A stretch of 64,000 nucleotides of DNA, from positions 186,001 to 250,000 of the forward strand of contig NOXC01000003.1 in NCBI GenBank assembly GCA_003265435.1. Direction: 5' to 3'. This document shows positions 52,599 through 63,264 of the stretch, one piece after another. Source of the DNA: Cellvibrionaceae bacterium AOL6 (GTDB taxonomy: Bacteria; Pseudomonadota; Gammaproteobacteria; Pseudomonadales; Cellvibrionaceae). Under the pieces are notes generated by a model. That model worked only from the letters and a program-made list of their open reading frames with translations. It made no database searches and was not told the DNA's origin. A program made the translations under genes and the position numbers. Every line of letters begins with the position of its first letter. The first letter of the stretch is position 1.

Positions 52599-55412
52599 GT
52601 GACGCAGGGGCAATCTGACCGCGACGAACTTCTTCAATACTTGCTTGAGTCCACCAGCGACGGGTTCTGGGACTGGCGCGTAGCCGACAGTTCGGTCTAT
52701 TACAGCCCACGCTGGAAGGGCATGCTCGGCTATGCCGACGACGAAATCGAAAACCACTTCAGCTCCTGGGAAGCGTTGGTTCACCCCGACGATAAACCCG
52801 CAGCCGAAGCCCAAATCACCCGATTTCTGGCCTCGCCAGAAGAAGCCTACTCCAGTGAATTCAGACTGCGCTGTAAAGATGGACGCTACAAGTGGATTCT
52901 GTCTCGCGGCAAAGTCACCGAGTGGAGTACCAACGGCGAGCCCGTTCGCATCGTCGGTACGCACGTGGATATCCAACCGCAAAAAGAGCTCGAACTGAGC
53001 CTACGCCTTGCCAACCAGGCATTGGAGAAAGAGCGCGCGCAAATTCAGTTGTACCTCGATACGGTTCACAGCATCGTTATCGTGCTCGATCAGGAAGGCC
53101 GGGTGGAGCTCATTAACGAGGCTGGCGCACGCCAACTGGGCTACGACCAACACCAACTACTCGGTCGAAACTGGCTCGATACCATGATCCCCGCGGATAT
53201 CCGCGAAGACATTAAAACGGAATACTTCAAAGTCATTCACGGCGACACAGCGGGCCACCCCTACTACGAGGGTGAAATACTTAACGCTCGAGGTGAGCGC
53301 CGCCTGATAGGCTGGCACAGCAACTTCCTGCGCGACGAGCAGGGACACGTCACGCTCCTGCTCAGTTCTGGCCAGGATATCACCAAAAGCCGTCGGCAAG
53401 AGCGAGACCTGGCGGCGAAACACCAAGCGCTTGAGAAGGCCAACAACTTGCTAGAGCGCTCGAGTTCCGCTGCCAAGATCGGCTCTTGGGAAGTCAACAT
53501 AACCAGTGCCGAAATCTATTGGAGCCCAATGACCCGTGCAATTCATGAGGTCGATGAGGAATACACACCAGAACTGGAAAACGCATTGGCGTTTTACAAA
53601 GAAGGCCGCAGCCGCGAACGCATTACAGAAGTCTTCACAGAATGCTTGGAGACAGGAAAGCCTTATGACGAAGAGCTGATCTTGGTAACGCCCACAGGCA
53701 AGGAAAAATGGGTTCGCGCCATTGGTTTACTGGATGATAGCGACCCAGAGGTCACGCGAGCCTACGGTCTGTTCCAAGATATCGATGATATCAAGCGCAG
53801 TAAGCTCGCACTGAAAGAAACCGCCGAAAGGCTGGCCCTTGCCGCCAACTCCGCAAAAATCGGCGTATGGGACTGGAACGTCGAGACGGACGAGCTCAGT
53901 TGGGACAACAAGATGTACGAACTGTACGGCGTGGACCGGACGCTGTTCACCGGTGCCTACCTCGCCTGGGAACGAGCACTCCACCCAGAGGATAAAGAAC
54001 AAACGCTCGTTCATGTCCGCAACGCTATCGAAGGTAACGAAGAATTCGATTGTGAGTTTCGCATCATCCGCCCCAATGGCGAAACCCGCTATATCAAAGC
54101 CGGCGCCATTACTATCATAGATGAAAGCGGTCAGGTCCAACGTATGACCGGGGTCAACTTCGATTTCACGACCGAGAAGCTATATGCCCTCGAACAGCAA
54201 AAAGCGCGTGAAATTGCCGAAACCGCCAACCGAGCCAAGAGCGAATTCCTCGCGACCATGAGCCACGAAATACGCACGCCGATGAACGGCGTGCTCGGCA
54301 TGCTGTCGCTAGTGCTGCGCAGTAAACTCGATGACGGTTTGCGACACAAACTCAGCATTGCCAACGACAGCGCACAGTCACTGATGGCGATTCTCAATGA
54401 CATTCTGGATTTTTCGAAAATCGAATCCGGAAAGATGCGGATCGACGCCACCGATCTCTCGATCAGCGACGTCTTTCAATCCTGCGCATTAGCTATGACC
54501 GCTCGGGCAGAAGAAAAAGGCCTAACGCTCAAAGTCGACCTCTCTGGCCTGCAGGATGATCATGCCATTGGAGACCCTGTGCGACTCCGACAGGTCGTCA
54601 ATAATCTGATCAGCAATGCGATTAAATTCACGTCGCTCGGAAGCATCACGCTCTACGCGAAGCAGGTTCGAGAAAATGATCACCAATGGCGATTGACCGG
54701 CGGCGTGATCGATACCGGTATCGGCATTCCCTCAGACAAACTCGATACCTTGTTTGAGTCCTTCACGCAGGTGGACACGTCGACCACAAGACAATTTGGC
54801 GGCACAGGGCTCGGTCTCGCCATCTGCAAAAACCTGTGTGAACTCATGGGCGGCTCGATAGAGGTCACCAGCACCTTGGATCAGGGCAGCCAATTTGAAT
54901 TCAGTGTGCTGCTGGGTGTGGCCTCAAGCAGCGAAGGCTCCGTACCTGGCGAGCCATTCGGTGGTGCCGCCGAAGAGGAGACTGGACTGCAGTGGCCAGA
55001 GCAATACCGCATTCTCGTCGTCGAGGACAACCGCATCAATCAAATCGTAACGGAAGACATGCTTGAGGATCTCGGCCTGGAATGTGACTTTGCCGACAAC
55101 GGCGAGATCGCCTTGGAAAAACTGCGTGCCGCTGCGGACAGCAGCCCCTACACGTTCGTGTTTATGGACTGTCAGATGCCCGTGATGAACGGGTACGAAG
55201 CCACCCAACACATTCGCCAGGGCGAGGCCGGCGAGATCTACAAAGATGTACCTATCGTTGCGATGACAGCCAACGCGCTCAAGGGTGACCGAGAAAAGTG
55301 CTTGGAAGTCGGCATGAACGACTACGTCGCAAAACCACTCGATATCGATGCGGTTGAAACGGCACTCAAGCACTGGTTACACACCGAAGCTCAGTCGATC
55401 ACAGCGCAATAA
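52599..55412 (+). CDS. Soluble PAS-rich hybrid sensor histidine kinase
   Basis: This 937-residue protein has no membrane helices. At least four PAS/PAC units (about 8-130, 150-270, 290-400, 410-530) precede HisKA with His556 (SHEIRTPMNGVLGMLS), an HATPase (NNLISNAIKFTSLGS, DTGIGIP, GTGLGLAI) and a C-terminal receiver with Asp857 (FMDCQMPVMNGYE). The PAS folds probably bind haem, flavin or another small ligand. The start is a GTG at 52599 with AGGAG 6 bases upstream. There is no adjacent response regulator, so its partner is unknown. Confidence 0.93.
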   Translation: MTQGQSDRDELLQYLLESTSDGFWDWRVADSSVYYSPRWKGMLGYADDEIENHFSSWEALVHPDDKPAAEAQITRFLASPEEAYSSEFRLRCKDGRYKWILSRGKVTEWSTNGEPVRIVGTHVDIQPQKELELSLRLANQALEKERAQIQLYLDTVHSIVIVLDQEGRVELINEAGARQLGYDQHQLLGRNWLDTMIPADIREDIKTEYFKVIHGDTAGHPYYEGEILNARGERRLIGWHSNFLRDEQGHVTLLLSSGQDITKSRRQERDLAAKHQALEKANNLLERSSSAAKIGSWEVNITSAEIYWSPMTRAIHEVDEEYTPELENALAFYKEGRSRERITEVFTECLETGKPYDEELILVTPTGKEKWVRAIGLLDDSDPEVTRAYGLFQDIDDIKRSKLALKETAERLALAANSAKIGVWDWNVETDELSWDNKMYELYGVDRTLFTGAYLAWERALHPEDKEQTLVHVRNAIEGNEEFDCEFRIIRPNGETRYIKAGAITIIDESGQVQRMTGVNFDFTTEKLYALEQQKAREIAETANRAKSEFLATMSHEIRTPMNGVLGMLSLVLRSKLDDGLRHKLSIANDSAQSLMAILNDILDFSKIESGKMRIDATDLSISDVFQSCALAMTARAEEKGLTLKVDLSGLQDDHAIGDPVRLRQVVNNLISNAIKFTSLGSITLYAKQVRENDHQWRLTGGVIDTGIGIPSDKLDTLFESFTQVDTSTTRQFGGTGLGLAICKNLCELMGGSIEVTSTLDQGSQFEFSVLLGVASSSEGSVPGEPFGGAAEEETGLQWPEQYRILVVEDNRINQIVTEDMLEDLGLECDFADNGEIALEKLRAAADSSPYTFVFMDCQMPVMNGYEATQHIRQGEAGEIYKDVPIVAMTANALKGDREKCLEVGMNDYVAKPLDIDAVETALKHWLHTEAQSITAQ

Positions 55413-55489
55413 GTCTTTTTTCATCACCCTTTCACAGATAAGCGGTTACGATAGTCCTTTTCTTCGCGACGAAAAGGACGACCCGATCT

Positions 55490-56467
55490 ATGCTGTTCCG
55501 TCACCTCTGCACTTCGTTCATCCTGTTCATATCACTTGGCGTCCAGGCTAGTGAGACAGACAACACCTTTCACTTCGCATTAATTGGCGACCTGCCTTAC
55601 GGCGTGGACATTGGCAAGCGCGACGCGGATTACGATGCACTGGTGAAGGAAGTCAACGCGCAAGACGATATCAGTTGGGTGCTGCATGTTGGCGATATCA
55701 AAACCGGCGGTGAACCCTGCTCGGATGCGCTCTTCAAAGACCGCGCCGAACGCCTGGCACGCTTTACGCCGCCGTTTACTTTTACTCCCGGCGATAACGA
55801 ATGGACGGATTGCCATCGCGCCCTTGCCGGAGGCTACGACCCACTTGAAAGGCTCACTGTCTTACGCGAAATATTTTACGAAAGTGAACAGGCCAAACAG
55901 GCCTTGAAATCCCTAGGCATTATCCGGCAAAGCGAAGCGCAGCCCGAATACTCAGAATTTGTTGAAAATCAAAGCTGGGCGAAACACGGCGTGCGCTTTG
56001 CGAGCTTTCATATTGTGGGCAGCCACAACGGTCGTGACGGCTTCTCCACCTTTTCCAAACACAGTCGTACGAAAGCGCATGACGAAGAAGTAACCCGTCG
56101 AGAAAAAGCGGTACAAAGCTGGTTGAACTACGTCACAATGCTCAGCGAAAAAAACAACGAGCGCGCGCTTTTTCTCATCATTCATGCGAACCCGGGCCTG
56201 GATCATCGCGCCACAGAAGAAGATCGTAAAGTATTCGACTTTTTCATGAAACCCATGCTCAAGCAGGTGAAATCCTTCGACGGCCCGGTCGTACTCGCGC
56301 ACGGTGATTCACATTATATGCGTCTCGACAAGCCGCAGCTCCTCGGTAAGGACGCCCCGGCGAATTTTCTGCGCTTGGAAAGTTTTGGGGAAAATAACGG
56401 TGCGTGGATCAAAGTCAGCGTCGACCCGGACAGCGAAAAAGTGTTCAGCTTCCAGGTATGGGACTAG
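55490..56467 (+). CDS. Exported metallophosphoesterase-like protein
   Basis: This 325-residue protein has a signal peptide (cut near GVQA-SE) and calcineurin-like motifs in order: FALIGDLPYG, VLHVGDIKTGG, TPGDNEWTDCHR, FLIIHANPG and VVLAHGDSHYM. These supply the Asp, His and Asn metal ligands of a binuclear centre. The substrate is unknown, probably a periplasmic phosphoester. It is a single gene, convergent with the hydrolase gene. Confidence 0.85.
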   Translation: MLFRHLCTSFILFISLGVQASETDNTFHFALIGDLPYGVDIGKRDADYDALVKEVNAQDDISWVLHVGDIKTGGEPCSDALFKDRAERLARFTPPFTFTPGDNEWTDCHRALAGGYDPLERLTVLREIFYESEQAKQALKSLGIIRQSEAQPEYSEFVENQSWAKHGVRFASFHIVGSHNGRDGFSTFSKHSRTKAHDEEVTRREKAVQSWLNYVTMLSEKNNERALFLIIHANPGLDHRATEEDRKVFDFFMKPMLKQVKSFDGPVVLAHGDSHYMRLDKPQLLGKDAPANFLRLESFGENNGAWIKVSVDPDSEKVFSFQVWD

Positions 56468-56470
56468 GGC

Positions 56471-57241
56471 CTAAGCGGCGCTGAGGAAGCGCCGCACGAG
56501 GCTCGCAATCAACTCGGGTTTTTCAGCGTGCAGCCAGTGCCCTGTATTGGCCACCACGCGGAGTTGCGCCTGAGGAAAGCGCGACATGATGGCTTCGCGA
56601 TATTCCGATTTGATGTAATCGCTGTTTTCGGCTTTCAGAAACAGTACCGGCGCGTCAAAGCGGGCTTCGCTATTGGCGGCAATCATCTCGGGGTACTGAG
56701 CGTGAATGACGTCAAGATGCATGCGCCAGCGAAAGCCACCGTCTTCCTTTTTCTGGAGGTTTTTCAGCAAGAAGCTGCGCACCGGCTTTTCCGGCACGGT
56801 GGCCGCGAGCACCTGATCCGCCTCGACGCGAGACTGCAGAGTATCCAGATCAATGGCGGTGAGCCCCTGAAACACACCCGTATGCCGATGCTCATACGCG
56901 ACAGGAGCAATATCCGCCACCACCAGCGATTGCACATGCTCGGGCGCGCGCAACGCGACTTCCATCGCCACTTTGCCGCCAAGGGAGTGACCGAAAAAGT
57001 GTGCGCGACTCAAATTCACGTGGGCCATCCAGTGCAGCACTTCCGTCGCCATCGCGTCCAAGCTCAAGTCGTCGACGTGAGCGGAGCGGCCGTGACCTGG
57101 AAGATCCAGCGAATACACACAAAAGTGCTCACTCAAATCCTTAGCGATGGCGCCGAGATTTTCCCGCGAACCAAACAGGCCGTGAAGCAATACCAGCGGC
57201 TGGCCTTCCCCACGAACGCTGTAATCAATCGACGATAACAT
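56471..57241 (-). CDS. Alpha/beta hydrolase, YbfF-like esterase
   Basis: This 256-residue enzyme has the oxyanion segment LLHGLFGSRENLG, nucleophile Ser in GHSLGGKVAME, and His in NTGHWLHAEKPELI. The layout and the LPGHGRS motif match E. coli YbfF, an acyl-CoA/palmitoyl thioesterase-like protein. Its ATG shares one base with the stop of the DUF1820 gene. Substrate not known. Confidence 0.9.
   Translation of the reverse strand: MLSSIDYSVRGEGQPLVLLHGLFGSRENLGAIAKDLSEHFCVYSLDLPGHGRSAHVDDLSLDAMATEVLHWMAHVNLSRAHFFGHSLGGKVAMEVALRAPEHVQSLVVADIAPVAYEHRHTGVFQGLTAIDLDTLQSRVEADQVLAATVPEKPVRSFLLKNLQKKEDGGFRWRMHLDVIHAQYPEMIAANSEARFDAPVLFLKAENSDYIKSEYREAIMSRFPQAQLRVVANTGHWLHAEKPELIASLVRRFLSAA
56475..56495. 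terminator. Hairpin overlapping the hydrolase 3' end
   Basis: GCGGCGCT (56475-56482) pairs with AGCGCCGC (56488-56495) over 5 bases. It encodes the last residues of the leftward hydrolase and lies 8 bases after the rightward phosphoesterase stop. No T-run is seen; it may end the rightward transcript. Confidence 0.4.
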
Positions 57242-57576
57242 CAGTCCTGCTGAGGTTTGGGCGCCATGCCCGGGTGAGGGAAGTGCGCGATCTTGTCGCT
57301 GGCTTTGATGTCACTGACTTTACCCAGACCTTCGCGCTCGACTTCGTCAATGCGGATGATGGAGTGCAGTGGGATATAGGAACGTTTCACCCCAGCAAAC
57401 TCAGATTTGAGTTTTTCCTCACCGGGGTCCACAACCAATTGTGCGCGCTCCCCAAAGACAAACTCTTCGACTTCGATGAAGCCGTACATTTCGCTTTGAT
57501 AGATAGCGCGGGCATAGACCTCATAGACCTGACCCTGATTGTAAAAGACCACCTTGTAGGTTGGGGCACTGCTCAT
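57241..57576 (-). CDS. DUF1820 family protein
   Basis: This 111-residue cytosolic protein begins MSSAPTYKVVFYNQGQVYEV and contains VEEFVFGERAQLVVDPGEEK and SYIPLHSIIRIDEV, the full DUF1820 domain. Function unknown. Its start at 57576 is fixed by homology; a longer frame reaches 57606. It is the first gene of a two-gene operon with the hydrolase, and divergent from miaB, as in Pseudomonas. Confidence 0.92.
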   Translation of the reverse strand: MSSAPTYKVVFYNQGQVYEVYARAIYQSEMYGFIEVEEFVFGERAQLVVDPGEEKLKSEFAGVKRSYIPLHSIIRIDEVEREGLGKVSDIKASDKIAHFPHPGMAPKPQQD

Positions 57577-57742
57577 GAACGTACTCAAATTGTGATTGGA
57601 AAACACGGAGAGCGAGCATTATTGGGGCAAACACGTTAAATGCAAGCATTCCGTGCAAAAAAGCATCAATCCACCGAGCGATAATGACACGCTAATCGTC
57701 ATTTAATCTAAAAAGCGGCTGGGCTTCGCTGCATCACATCAG

Positions 57743-57748
57743 TATAAT
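57743..57748 (+). promoter_or_regulatory. Candidate -10 box upstream of miaB
   Basis: TATAAT lies 34 bases before the miaB start. The -35 region is not well conserved. Plausible promoter for the miaB-phoH-ybeY-corC-lnt series. Confidence 0.4.
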
Positions 57749-57781
57749 TCGCGCTCGTTTTTTGACCAGCACCCCGACTTT

Positions 57782-59179
57782 ATGAGCAACGCACCCATCA
57801 CACACAGCCAGGAATCTGACATCAGCACGGCCGCTGAGCCGAAAAAGCTGTTTATCCAGACGCATGGCTGCCAAATGAATGAGTACGACTCATCCCGCAT
57901 GCGCGACCTGCTCGGGGAGAGCCATCAGATGGTGGCGACCGACAACCCGGAAGAAGCCGACGTGCTGCTCGTCAACACCTGCTCCATCCGCGAAAAGGCG
58001 CAGGAAAAACTCTTTCATCAGCTCGGTCGCTGGAAGCACCTGAAAGAGAAAAACCCCGGCCTGGTGATTGGCGTTGGCGGCTGTGTCGCCAGTCAAGAAG
58101 GGGCCGCCATCGCTGAGCGCGCGCCCTACGTCGATTTGATCTTCGGCCCGCAGACATTGCACCGCTTGCCAGAAATGATGGAGAGCAAGCGCGACAGTGG
58201 CGCCGTCGTAGTGGACGTGACCTTCCCGGAAATCGAAAAATTCGACCGCCTGCCCGAACCCGAAGTCGATGGCGCAAGCGCCTTCGTCTCGATAATGGAA
58301 GGCTGCTCCAAATACTGTACGTTTTGCGTGGTGCCCTATACACGCGGGGAAGAGGTGAGCCGACCCGTCGCCGATGTGATGCGCGAGATCGAACACCTTG
58401 CCGCGCAGGGCGTTCGAGAAGTGAACCTGCTCGGGCAGAACGTCAATGCTTACCGCGGCGACACCGCCGACGGCACCGTGGTGGATTTGGCAGAATTGAT
58501 CGTTCTGGTTGCCGCGGTCGATGGCATCGACCGCATTCGCTACACCACCTCGCACCCCGTCGAATTCTCGGAGAGCCTGATTCAGGTATATGCAGAGGTG
58601 CCGGAGCTGGTCAGCCACTTGCATCTGCCCGTTCAGAGCGGCTCAGACCGCATCCTCATGGCGATGAAGCGAGGGCACACCGCGCTCGAGTACAAATCCA
58701 AACTGCGCAAGTTACGCAAAATTCGCCCCGACATCAGCCTGAGTTCGGACTTCATTATCGGCTTCCCTGGCGAAACCGACGCCGATTTCGAAGCGACTAT
58801 GAACCTGATTCAAGACATCGGATTCGACACCTCATTCAGCTTCATCTACAGTCCCCGTCCGGGTACCCCGGCTTCCGATTTGCCGGACACCACTCCGATG
58901 GAGACCAAGAAAGCGCGCCTGAAAATCCTGCAAGACCGTATAGTCCAGCAAGCCCAAGGCATCAGCCGCCGGATGGTGGGCAATACCGAACGTGTGCTGG
59001 TCACCGGCTACAGCAAGAAAGACCCCGGACAACTGAGCGGACGCACCGAGAACAACCGGGTGGTCAACTTCTCCTGTGACACGCCGGAGCTGATCGGCAA
59101 GTTTGCCGACGTGCTGATTGAGCAAGCACTTCCTAACTCCCTGCGCGGTATCCTTCTTGGATCAGAGCTGGACGACTGA
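57782..59179 (+). CDS. miaB: tRNA-2-methylthio-N6-dimethylallyladenosine synthase MiaB
   Basis: This 465-residue radical-SAM methylthiotransferase acts on i6A37 of tRNA. The N-terminal domain binds one FeS cluster (THGCQMN, NTCSIRE, GGCVASQ), the radical-SAM motif is C175-SKY-C-TF-C182, and a TRAM domain with [20 protein letters not shown] closes the protein. The extra 20 N-terminal residues before [10 protein letters not shown] are common. It is 130 bases ahead of the phoH-like gene. Confidence 0.97.
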   Translation: MSNAPITHSQESDISTAAEPKKLFIQTHGCQMNEYDSSRMRDLLGESHQMVATDNPEEADVLLVNTCSIREKAQEKLFHQLGRWKHLKEKNPGLVIGVGGCVASQEGAAIAERAPYVDLIFGPQTLHRLPEMMESKRDSGAVVVDVTFPEIEKFDRLPEPEVDGASAFVSIMEGCSKYCTFCVVPYTRGEEVSRPVADVMREIEHLAAQGVREVNLLGQNVNAYRGDTADGTVVDLAELIVLVAAVDGIDRIRYTTSHPVEFSESLIQVYAEVPELVSHLHLPVQSGSDRILMAMKRGHTALEYKSKLRKLRKIRPDISLSSDFIIGFPGETDADFEATMNLIQDIGFDTSFSFIYSPRPGTPASDLPDTTPMETKKARLKILQDRIVQQAQGISRRMVGNTERVLVTGYSKKDPGQLSGRTENNRVVNFSCDTPELIGKFADVLIEQALPNSLRGILLGSELDD

Positions 59180-59309
59180 TGCACTGAGGCCGTCCATTGC
59201 GGCCTCGCTGTAAAGAAAATCCACCGAATTCCCACTCTCGTGCTTCCTCCTGACTCTTGAATGGGTTAGGCTTTCCACTAAGTACTGAAGACAGGTTAGT
59301 TACCGCCTC

Positions 59310-60314
59310 TTGGACACCGCAACTTCCGACAGCGCTTTTACATTAGAGCCCAACGATTCGAGACGGCTCGCCCTGCTGTGCGGCCAACTCAATTCCCACA
59401 TCAAACACATTGAAAAGCGCCTTGACGTCGAGATCCGTCATCGCGGCAATGTGTTCCGCGTGCTCGGCACCCAGAACCAGAAAGCCGCTGCGGAACGCGT
59501 GTTAAACCAACTCTTCGATCACACCGAAAACGGCCGGGACATCAGCCCCGACGAAGTTCACCTGGCATTGCAGGAGTCCGGAATGGAAGCAGTAAAAGAA
59601 TCCGAGGTCGATACGGCGATTAAAGAAGCCAGCATCATCCGCACGAAGAAAGCCACCATCAAGCCTCGAGGTGGCAAGCAGCAGGAATACGTCAGTGCGG
59701 TGCGTCGACACGATATCAATTTCGGCATTGGCCCTGCGGGTACCGGGAAGACCTACCTCGCGGTCGCCTGTGCGGTAGAGGCCCTACTGCGCGATGACGT
59801 CGAACGCATACTTCTGGTTCGCCCCGCTGTGGAAGCGGGCGAAAAACTCGGCTTTCTCCCGGGCGACCTCAGCCAGAAAGTGGACCCCTATCTGCGCCCC
59901 TTATATGACGCGCTCTACGAGATGCTCGGGTTCGAAACCGTTGGCAAACTGATTGAGCGCGGCATCATTGAAATCGCCCCGCTCGCGTACATGCGCGGAC
60001 GCACGCTGAATAACTCTTTCATCATCCTCGATGAGAGCCAGAACACCACGCGCGAACAGATGAAAATGTTCCTCACGCGGCTCGGCTTTGGTTCCACCGC
60101 CGTGATCACGGGAGACCCATCACAGATCGACCTGCCTCGCGGCCAGCGCAGCGGCCTGCAACACGCGATAGACGTCCTGGTTGACGTGGAAGGCATCTCC
60201 TTCACGTTTTACTCGTCCCGCGATGTGGTTCGCCATTCCATCGTGCAACGCATCGTCGAAGCCTATGACAAGGCCGAAGCGGCCGATCGCGAAGACGAAG
60301 CGTCTCGAGGCTAA
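59310..60314 (+). CDS. PhoH-like ATPase (YbeZ)
   Basis: This 334-residue protein has an N-terminal KH-like region, Walker [12 protein letters not shown] and Walker [10 protein letters not shown] followed by [18 protein letters not shown]. YbeZ works with YbeY in rRNA maturation and stress. I see no in-frame ATG before the domain: upstream codons reach a stop at 59286 and the first usable start is the TTG at 59310, which is unusual for a housekeeping gene. It overlaps no neighbour and is 14 bases before ybeY. Confidence 0.94.
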   Translation: MDTATSDSAFTLEPNDSRRLALLCGQLNSHIKHIEKRLDVEIRHRGNVFRVLGTQNQKAAAERVLNQLFDHTENGRDISPDEVHLALQESGMEAVKESEVDTAIKEASIIRTKKATIKPRGGKQQEYVSAVRRHDINFGIGPAGTGKTYLAVACAVEALLRDDVERILLVRPAVEAGEKLGFLPGDLSQKVDPYLRPLYDALYEMLGFETVGKLIERGIIEIAPLAYMRGRTLNNSFIILDESQNTTREQMKMFLTRLGFGSTAVITGDPSQIDLPRGQRSGLQHAIDVLVDVEGISFTFYSSRDVVRHSIVQRIVEAYDKAEAADREDEASRG

Positions 60315-60328
60315 CGTACGCAACGCTC

Positions 60329-60787
60329 ATGGCCACTGTTTATATCGACAACGTGTCGGCGGCTTCCGGTCTGCCGGAAGATGACGCGCTGACGCTTTGG
60401 TGCAAAGCCGCGCTCGGTGACGTGAACACCGATGCCGAGTTGAGCCTGCGCATTGTCGATGACCCGGAAATGCACGAATTGAACTTGCGCTATCGCGGCA
60501 AAGACCGCTCGACCAACGTGCTGTCGTTCCCCGCAGAATTACCCGATGGCATTGACATCCCACTCCTCGGCGACATCGTCATTTGTGCGCCAGTGGTGGC
60601 GAGCGAAGCGACCGAGCAGCACAAAAGCCTTACCGCGCATTGGGCGCACATGGTCGTTCATGGTACCTTGCACCTGCGCGGCTACGATCACATTGACGAA
60701 GATGAGGCGCTTGCAATGGAAGCGCTCGAAACCCACATTTTGACCGGGCTGGGTTTTCCAGCCCCCTACGACACACAACAGGACTGA
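60329..60787 (+). CDS. ybeY: Endoribonuclease YbeY
   Basis: This 152-residue zinc endoribonuclease needed for 16S rRNA 3' maturation carries the metal motif [11 protein letters not shown] and [12 protein letters not shown]. Length and motif spacing match the family. The operon order phoH-ybeY-corC-lnt is conserved in gammaproteobacteria. Confidence 0.97.
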   Translation: MATVYIDNVSAASGLPEDDALTLWCKAALGDVNTDAELSLRIVDDPEMHELNLRYRGKDRSTNVLSFPAELPDGIDIPLLGDIVICAPVVASEATEQHKSLTAHWAHMVVHGTLHLRGYDHIDEDEALAMEALETHILTGLGFPAPYDTQQD

Positions 60788-60796
60788 ACAGACCTC

Positions 60797-61663
60797 ATGA
60801 ACGACGAACCTCCGAGTAGCCTGTCGGGCGCGGACCACGACTCCCGCCCCTGGCTGTCGCGACTTTTCTCTGGCAAGGGCCACATCCCCCGCTCGCGACA
60901 GGAGCTCCTGCAACTGATCAAGTATGCCGCCCAAAACGAGGTGGTGGACGAAGAAGCCCTGCACATTATTGAGGGCGCGCTGGACGTTGCACATCAGCAA
61001 GTACGCGAAATCATGGTGGCCAAGGCACAGATGGTCTGTGTCCACTCGGACGAAAAGCCGGAAGAATTCTTACCTCGCGTCATCGAATCCGGACACTCCC
61101 GCTTTCCCGTCATCGGCGACACCGGCGACGATGTAAAAGGCATTCTGCTTGCGAAAGACCTGTTACCACTGATCCTGAAAGGCACCACCGACTTCGATCT
61201 GGAAAAAGTCCTGCGCCCCGCGAACATCATTCCCGAGAGCAAGCGTCTGAACATCCTGCTCAAAGAGTTTCGCGAAAATCGCTACCACATGGCGATGGTG
61301 ATCGACGAATATGGTGGCATTTCCGGGCTGATCACCATTGAAGACATCCTCGAAGAAATCGTAGGCGACATCGAAGACGAAACCGATGAGGACGACGATG
61401 AGGATTTTATCCGTCAGGTCGCCGAGAATGACTACATCCTCAAAGCGCTGACTCCCATTGAAGACTTTAACGCGCACTTTAAGCAGAGTTTCAGCGACGA
61501 AGCCTTCGATACCATCGGCGGCCTCGTGATGCAGGCCTTCGGACACGTCCCGAAACGCAACGAAAAAGTGAACATAGGCGATTTTTCCTTCCGGGTTTTG
61601 TACTCGGATAACCGTAAAATCCATTTGTTGCGCGTTTCCTACCACCCCACACAAGAAAGCTGA
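60797..61663 (+). CDS. HlyC/CorC family CBS-domain protein
   Basis: This 288-residue cytosolic protein has two CBS domains (about 68-195, with VIESGHSRFPVIGDTGDDV and FRENRYHMAMVIDEYGGI) and a CorC_HlyC transporter-associated domain (about 210-285, DYILKALTPIEDFNAHF). It was named for magnesium and cobalt efflux with CorA, but its direct role is uncertain. The start is 9 bases after ybeY. Confidence 0.94.
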   Translation: MNDEPPSSLSGADHDSRPWLSRLFSGKGHIPRSRQELLQLIKYAAQNEVVDEEALHIIEGALDVAHQQVREIMVAKAQMVCVHSDEKPEEFLPRVIESGHSRFPVIGDTGDDVKGILLAKDLLPLILKGTTDFDLEKVLRPANIIPESKRLNILLKEFRENRYHMAMVIDEYGGISGLITIEDILEEIVGDIEDETDEDDDEDFIRQVAENDYILKALTPIEDFNAHFKQSFSDEAFDTIGGLVMQAFGHVPKRNEKVNIGDFSFRVLYSDNRKIHLLRVSYHPTQES

Positions 61664-61665
61664 TC

Positions 61666-63264
61666 ATGGGTGCCGACGCTCTCTGGCGCGTCCCCGGCTG
61701 GCGCGGGGAACTGACTGCCCTGCTCGCCGGGGTCTTGATTCCACTGTCACTGGCGCCCTACAGCGGCTGGCCGCTGAGCCTCGCGGCATCGGCTGCACTG
61801 GCGATTACGCTCAATGGCTGCAGCGGATGGCGAAGCTTCTTCCGCGCCTTCCTTTTCGGTATTGGCGCCTACGGGGCGGGCGTGTCGTGGATTTACGTCA
61901 GTATTCACGATTTTGGTTTCACCGGGGCGGCGCTCGCAACGGTAATGACCGCCGTGTTCGTCCTGTTTATCGCCCTGTTGTTTGCCCTGCCTTTTTACCT
62001 GTTTGGACGCTGGCTCAACCAAAGCCGCCTGGGCTTCGTGCTGGGGTTTCCTGCGATATGGGTACTAGGGGAATGGCTGCGCAGCTGGTTGTTTACCGGC
62101 TTTCCGTGGCTCTACGCGGGTTATGCACACGGAGACAACTGGCTCACCGGCTGGGCGCCCGTCGGCGGCGTCTTCCTGCTCTCCTTTTTTTCGATTCTCA
62201 GCGCCACGCTGATTTGTCACTTAGCATCACTGACCGGATTGTGGGGGCCCAAACCCCAACACCTGCAGCGACGTGATTGGACACTCAACGCACTCGCTGT
62301 CGCAGCGTTGTTGATGATTTGGGTCGGCGGCGTGGCGCTCAGCCACATACGTTGGACCCAGGCCGAGGGCCCGCGCCAACGCGTCGCCATCATCCAGCCG
62401 AATATCCCTCTGGAACTGAAGTGGAATAGCTTTTACCACCCCGACATCGTCGACGCACTCGAACGCGATGCCAGCGACAACTGGGATGCCGACATTCAGG
62501 TCTGGCCGGAAGCCGCCATACCGTATCTCTTCCACAGTGCGCAGTTTTTCATACAGGACATCGACACACGCGCACGCGCCGCCGGCACCAATGTGTTCTC
62601 TGGTGTTCTCTACGATGACGTGCAAAAGCCTGAGGTCTACAACAGCATTATCGGTATGGGGCTCGCGGATGGCGTCTACTTCAAGCAAAAGCTCGTCCCC
62701 TTCGGCGAGTACGTGCCTTTCGAGGCTCAACTCCGGGGCTTGATTGAGTTCTTCGATCTGCCCAACTCGGTGATCCGCGTCGGCCCCTATCGGCGCGACG
62801 CCCTGCAGGCCAGCTACCCCGATGGCGCGCGCTACGGTGTCGCCGCGTTTATTTGCTACGAGGTGGTGTACCCCGACTTTGTTGCGCGCAACAGCCGCAA
62901 TGCCTCGCTGTTGTTAACGATCAGCAACGATGCCTGGTTCGGCGATTCCATCGGACCGGTGCAACACTTTGATATGGCACGTTTCCGCGCACTGGAGACA
63001 CAAAAGCCACTGATACGGGCAACGAACACGGGCATCAGCGCCATCTTCGATGCCAATGGAGACATCGTTGAAGTGGGCGGGCAGTTCCAGCGCGAAGTCA
63101 TTCGGGGAACCGTTCAGGCGCGTTCCGGTCTCACTCCCTATGTGCGATTCGGATCTATGCCCCTGCTCTTGTTATGCTTGGTCATCGTTCTCGGGGTTGG
63201 CCTGTTGAATCGACGCATGACGCGCACCCCATCGCCAAGTTCATCGGAAGAGCCACCATGCTGA
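61666..63264 (+). CDS. lnt: Apolipoprotein N-acyltransferase Lnt
   Basis: This 532-residue membrane enzyme adds the third acyl chain to lipoproteins. Six to eight helices fill the first 225 residues. The nitrilase domain supplies the Glu-Lys-Cys triad: Glu in WPEAAIPYLF, Lys in QKLVPFGEYVPFE and Cys in AFICYEVVYPDF. It begins 2 bases after the corC-like stop and overlaps the following lipoprotein start, so all are translationally linked. Confidence 0.96.
   Translation: MGADALWRVPGWRGELTALLAGVLIPLSLAPYSGWPLSLAASAALAITLNGCSGWRSFFRAFLFGIGAYGAGVSWIYVSIHDFGFTGAALATVMTAVFVLFIALLFALPFYLFGRWLNQSRLGFVLGFPAIWVLGEWLRSWLFTGFPWLYAGYAHGDNWLTGWAPVGGVFLLSFFSILSATLICHLASLTGLWGPKPQHLQRRDWTLNALAVAALLMIWVGGVALSHIRWTQAEGPRQRVAIIQPNIPLELKWNSFYHPDIVDALERDASDNWDADIQVWPEAAIPYLFHSAQFFIQDIDTRARAAGTNVFSGVLYDDVQKPEVYNSIIGMGLADGVYFKQKLVPFGEYVPFEAQLRGLIEFFDLPNSVIRVGPYRRDALQASYPDGARYGVAAFICYEVVYPDFVARNSRNASLLLTISNDAWFGDSIGPVQHFDMARFRALETQKPLIRATNTGISAIFDANGDIVEVGGQFQREVIRGTVQARSGLTPYVRFGSMPLLLLCLVIVLGVGLLNRRMTRTPSPSSSEEPPC

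Noticed and set aside
59186-59206. Hairpin after miaB (GAGGCCG/CGGCCTC)
   Set aside because: The 7-bp stem has no T-run, and the downstream genes are usually co-transcribed with miaB.
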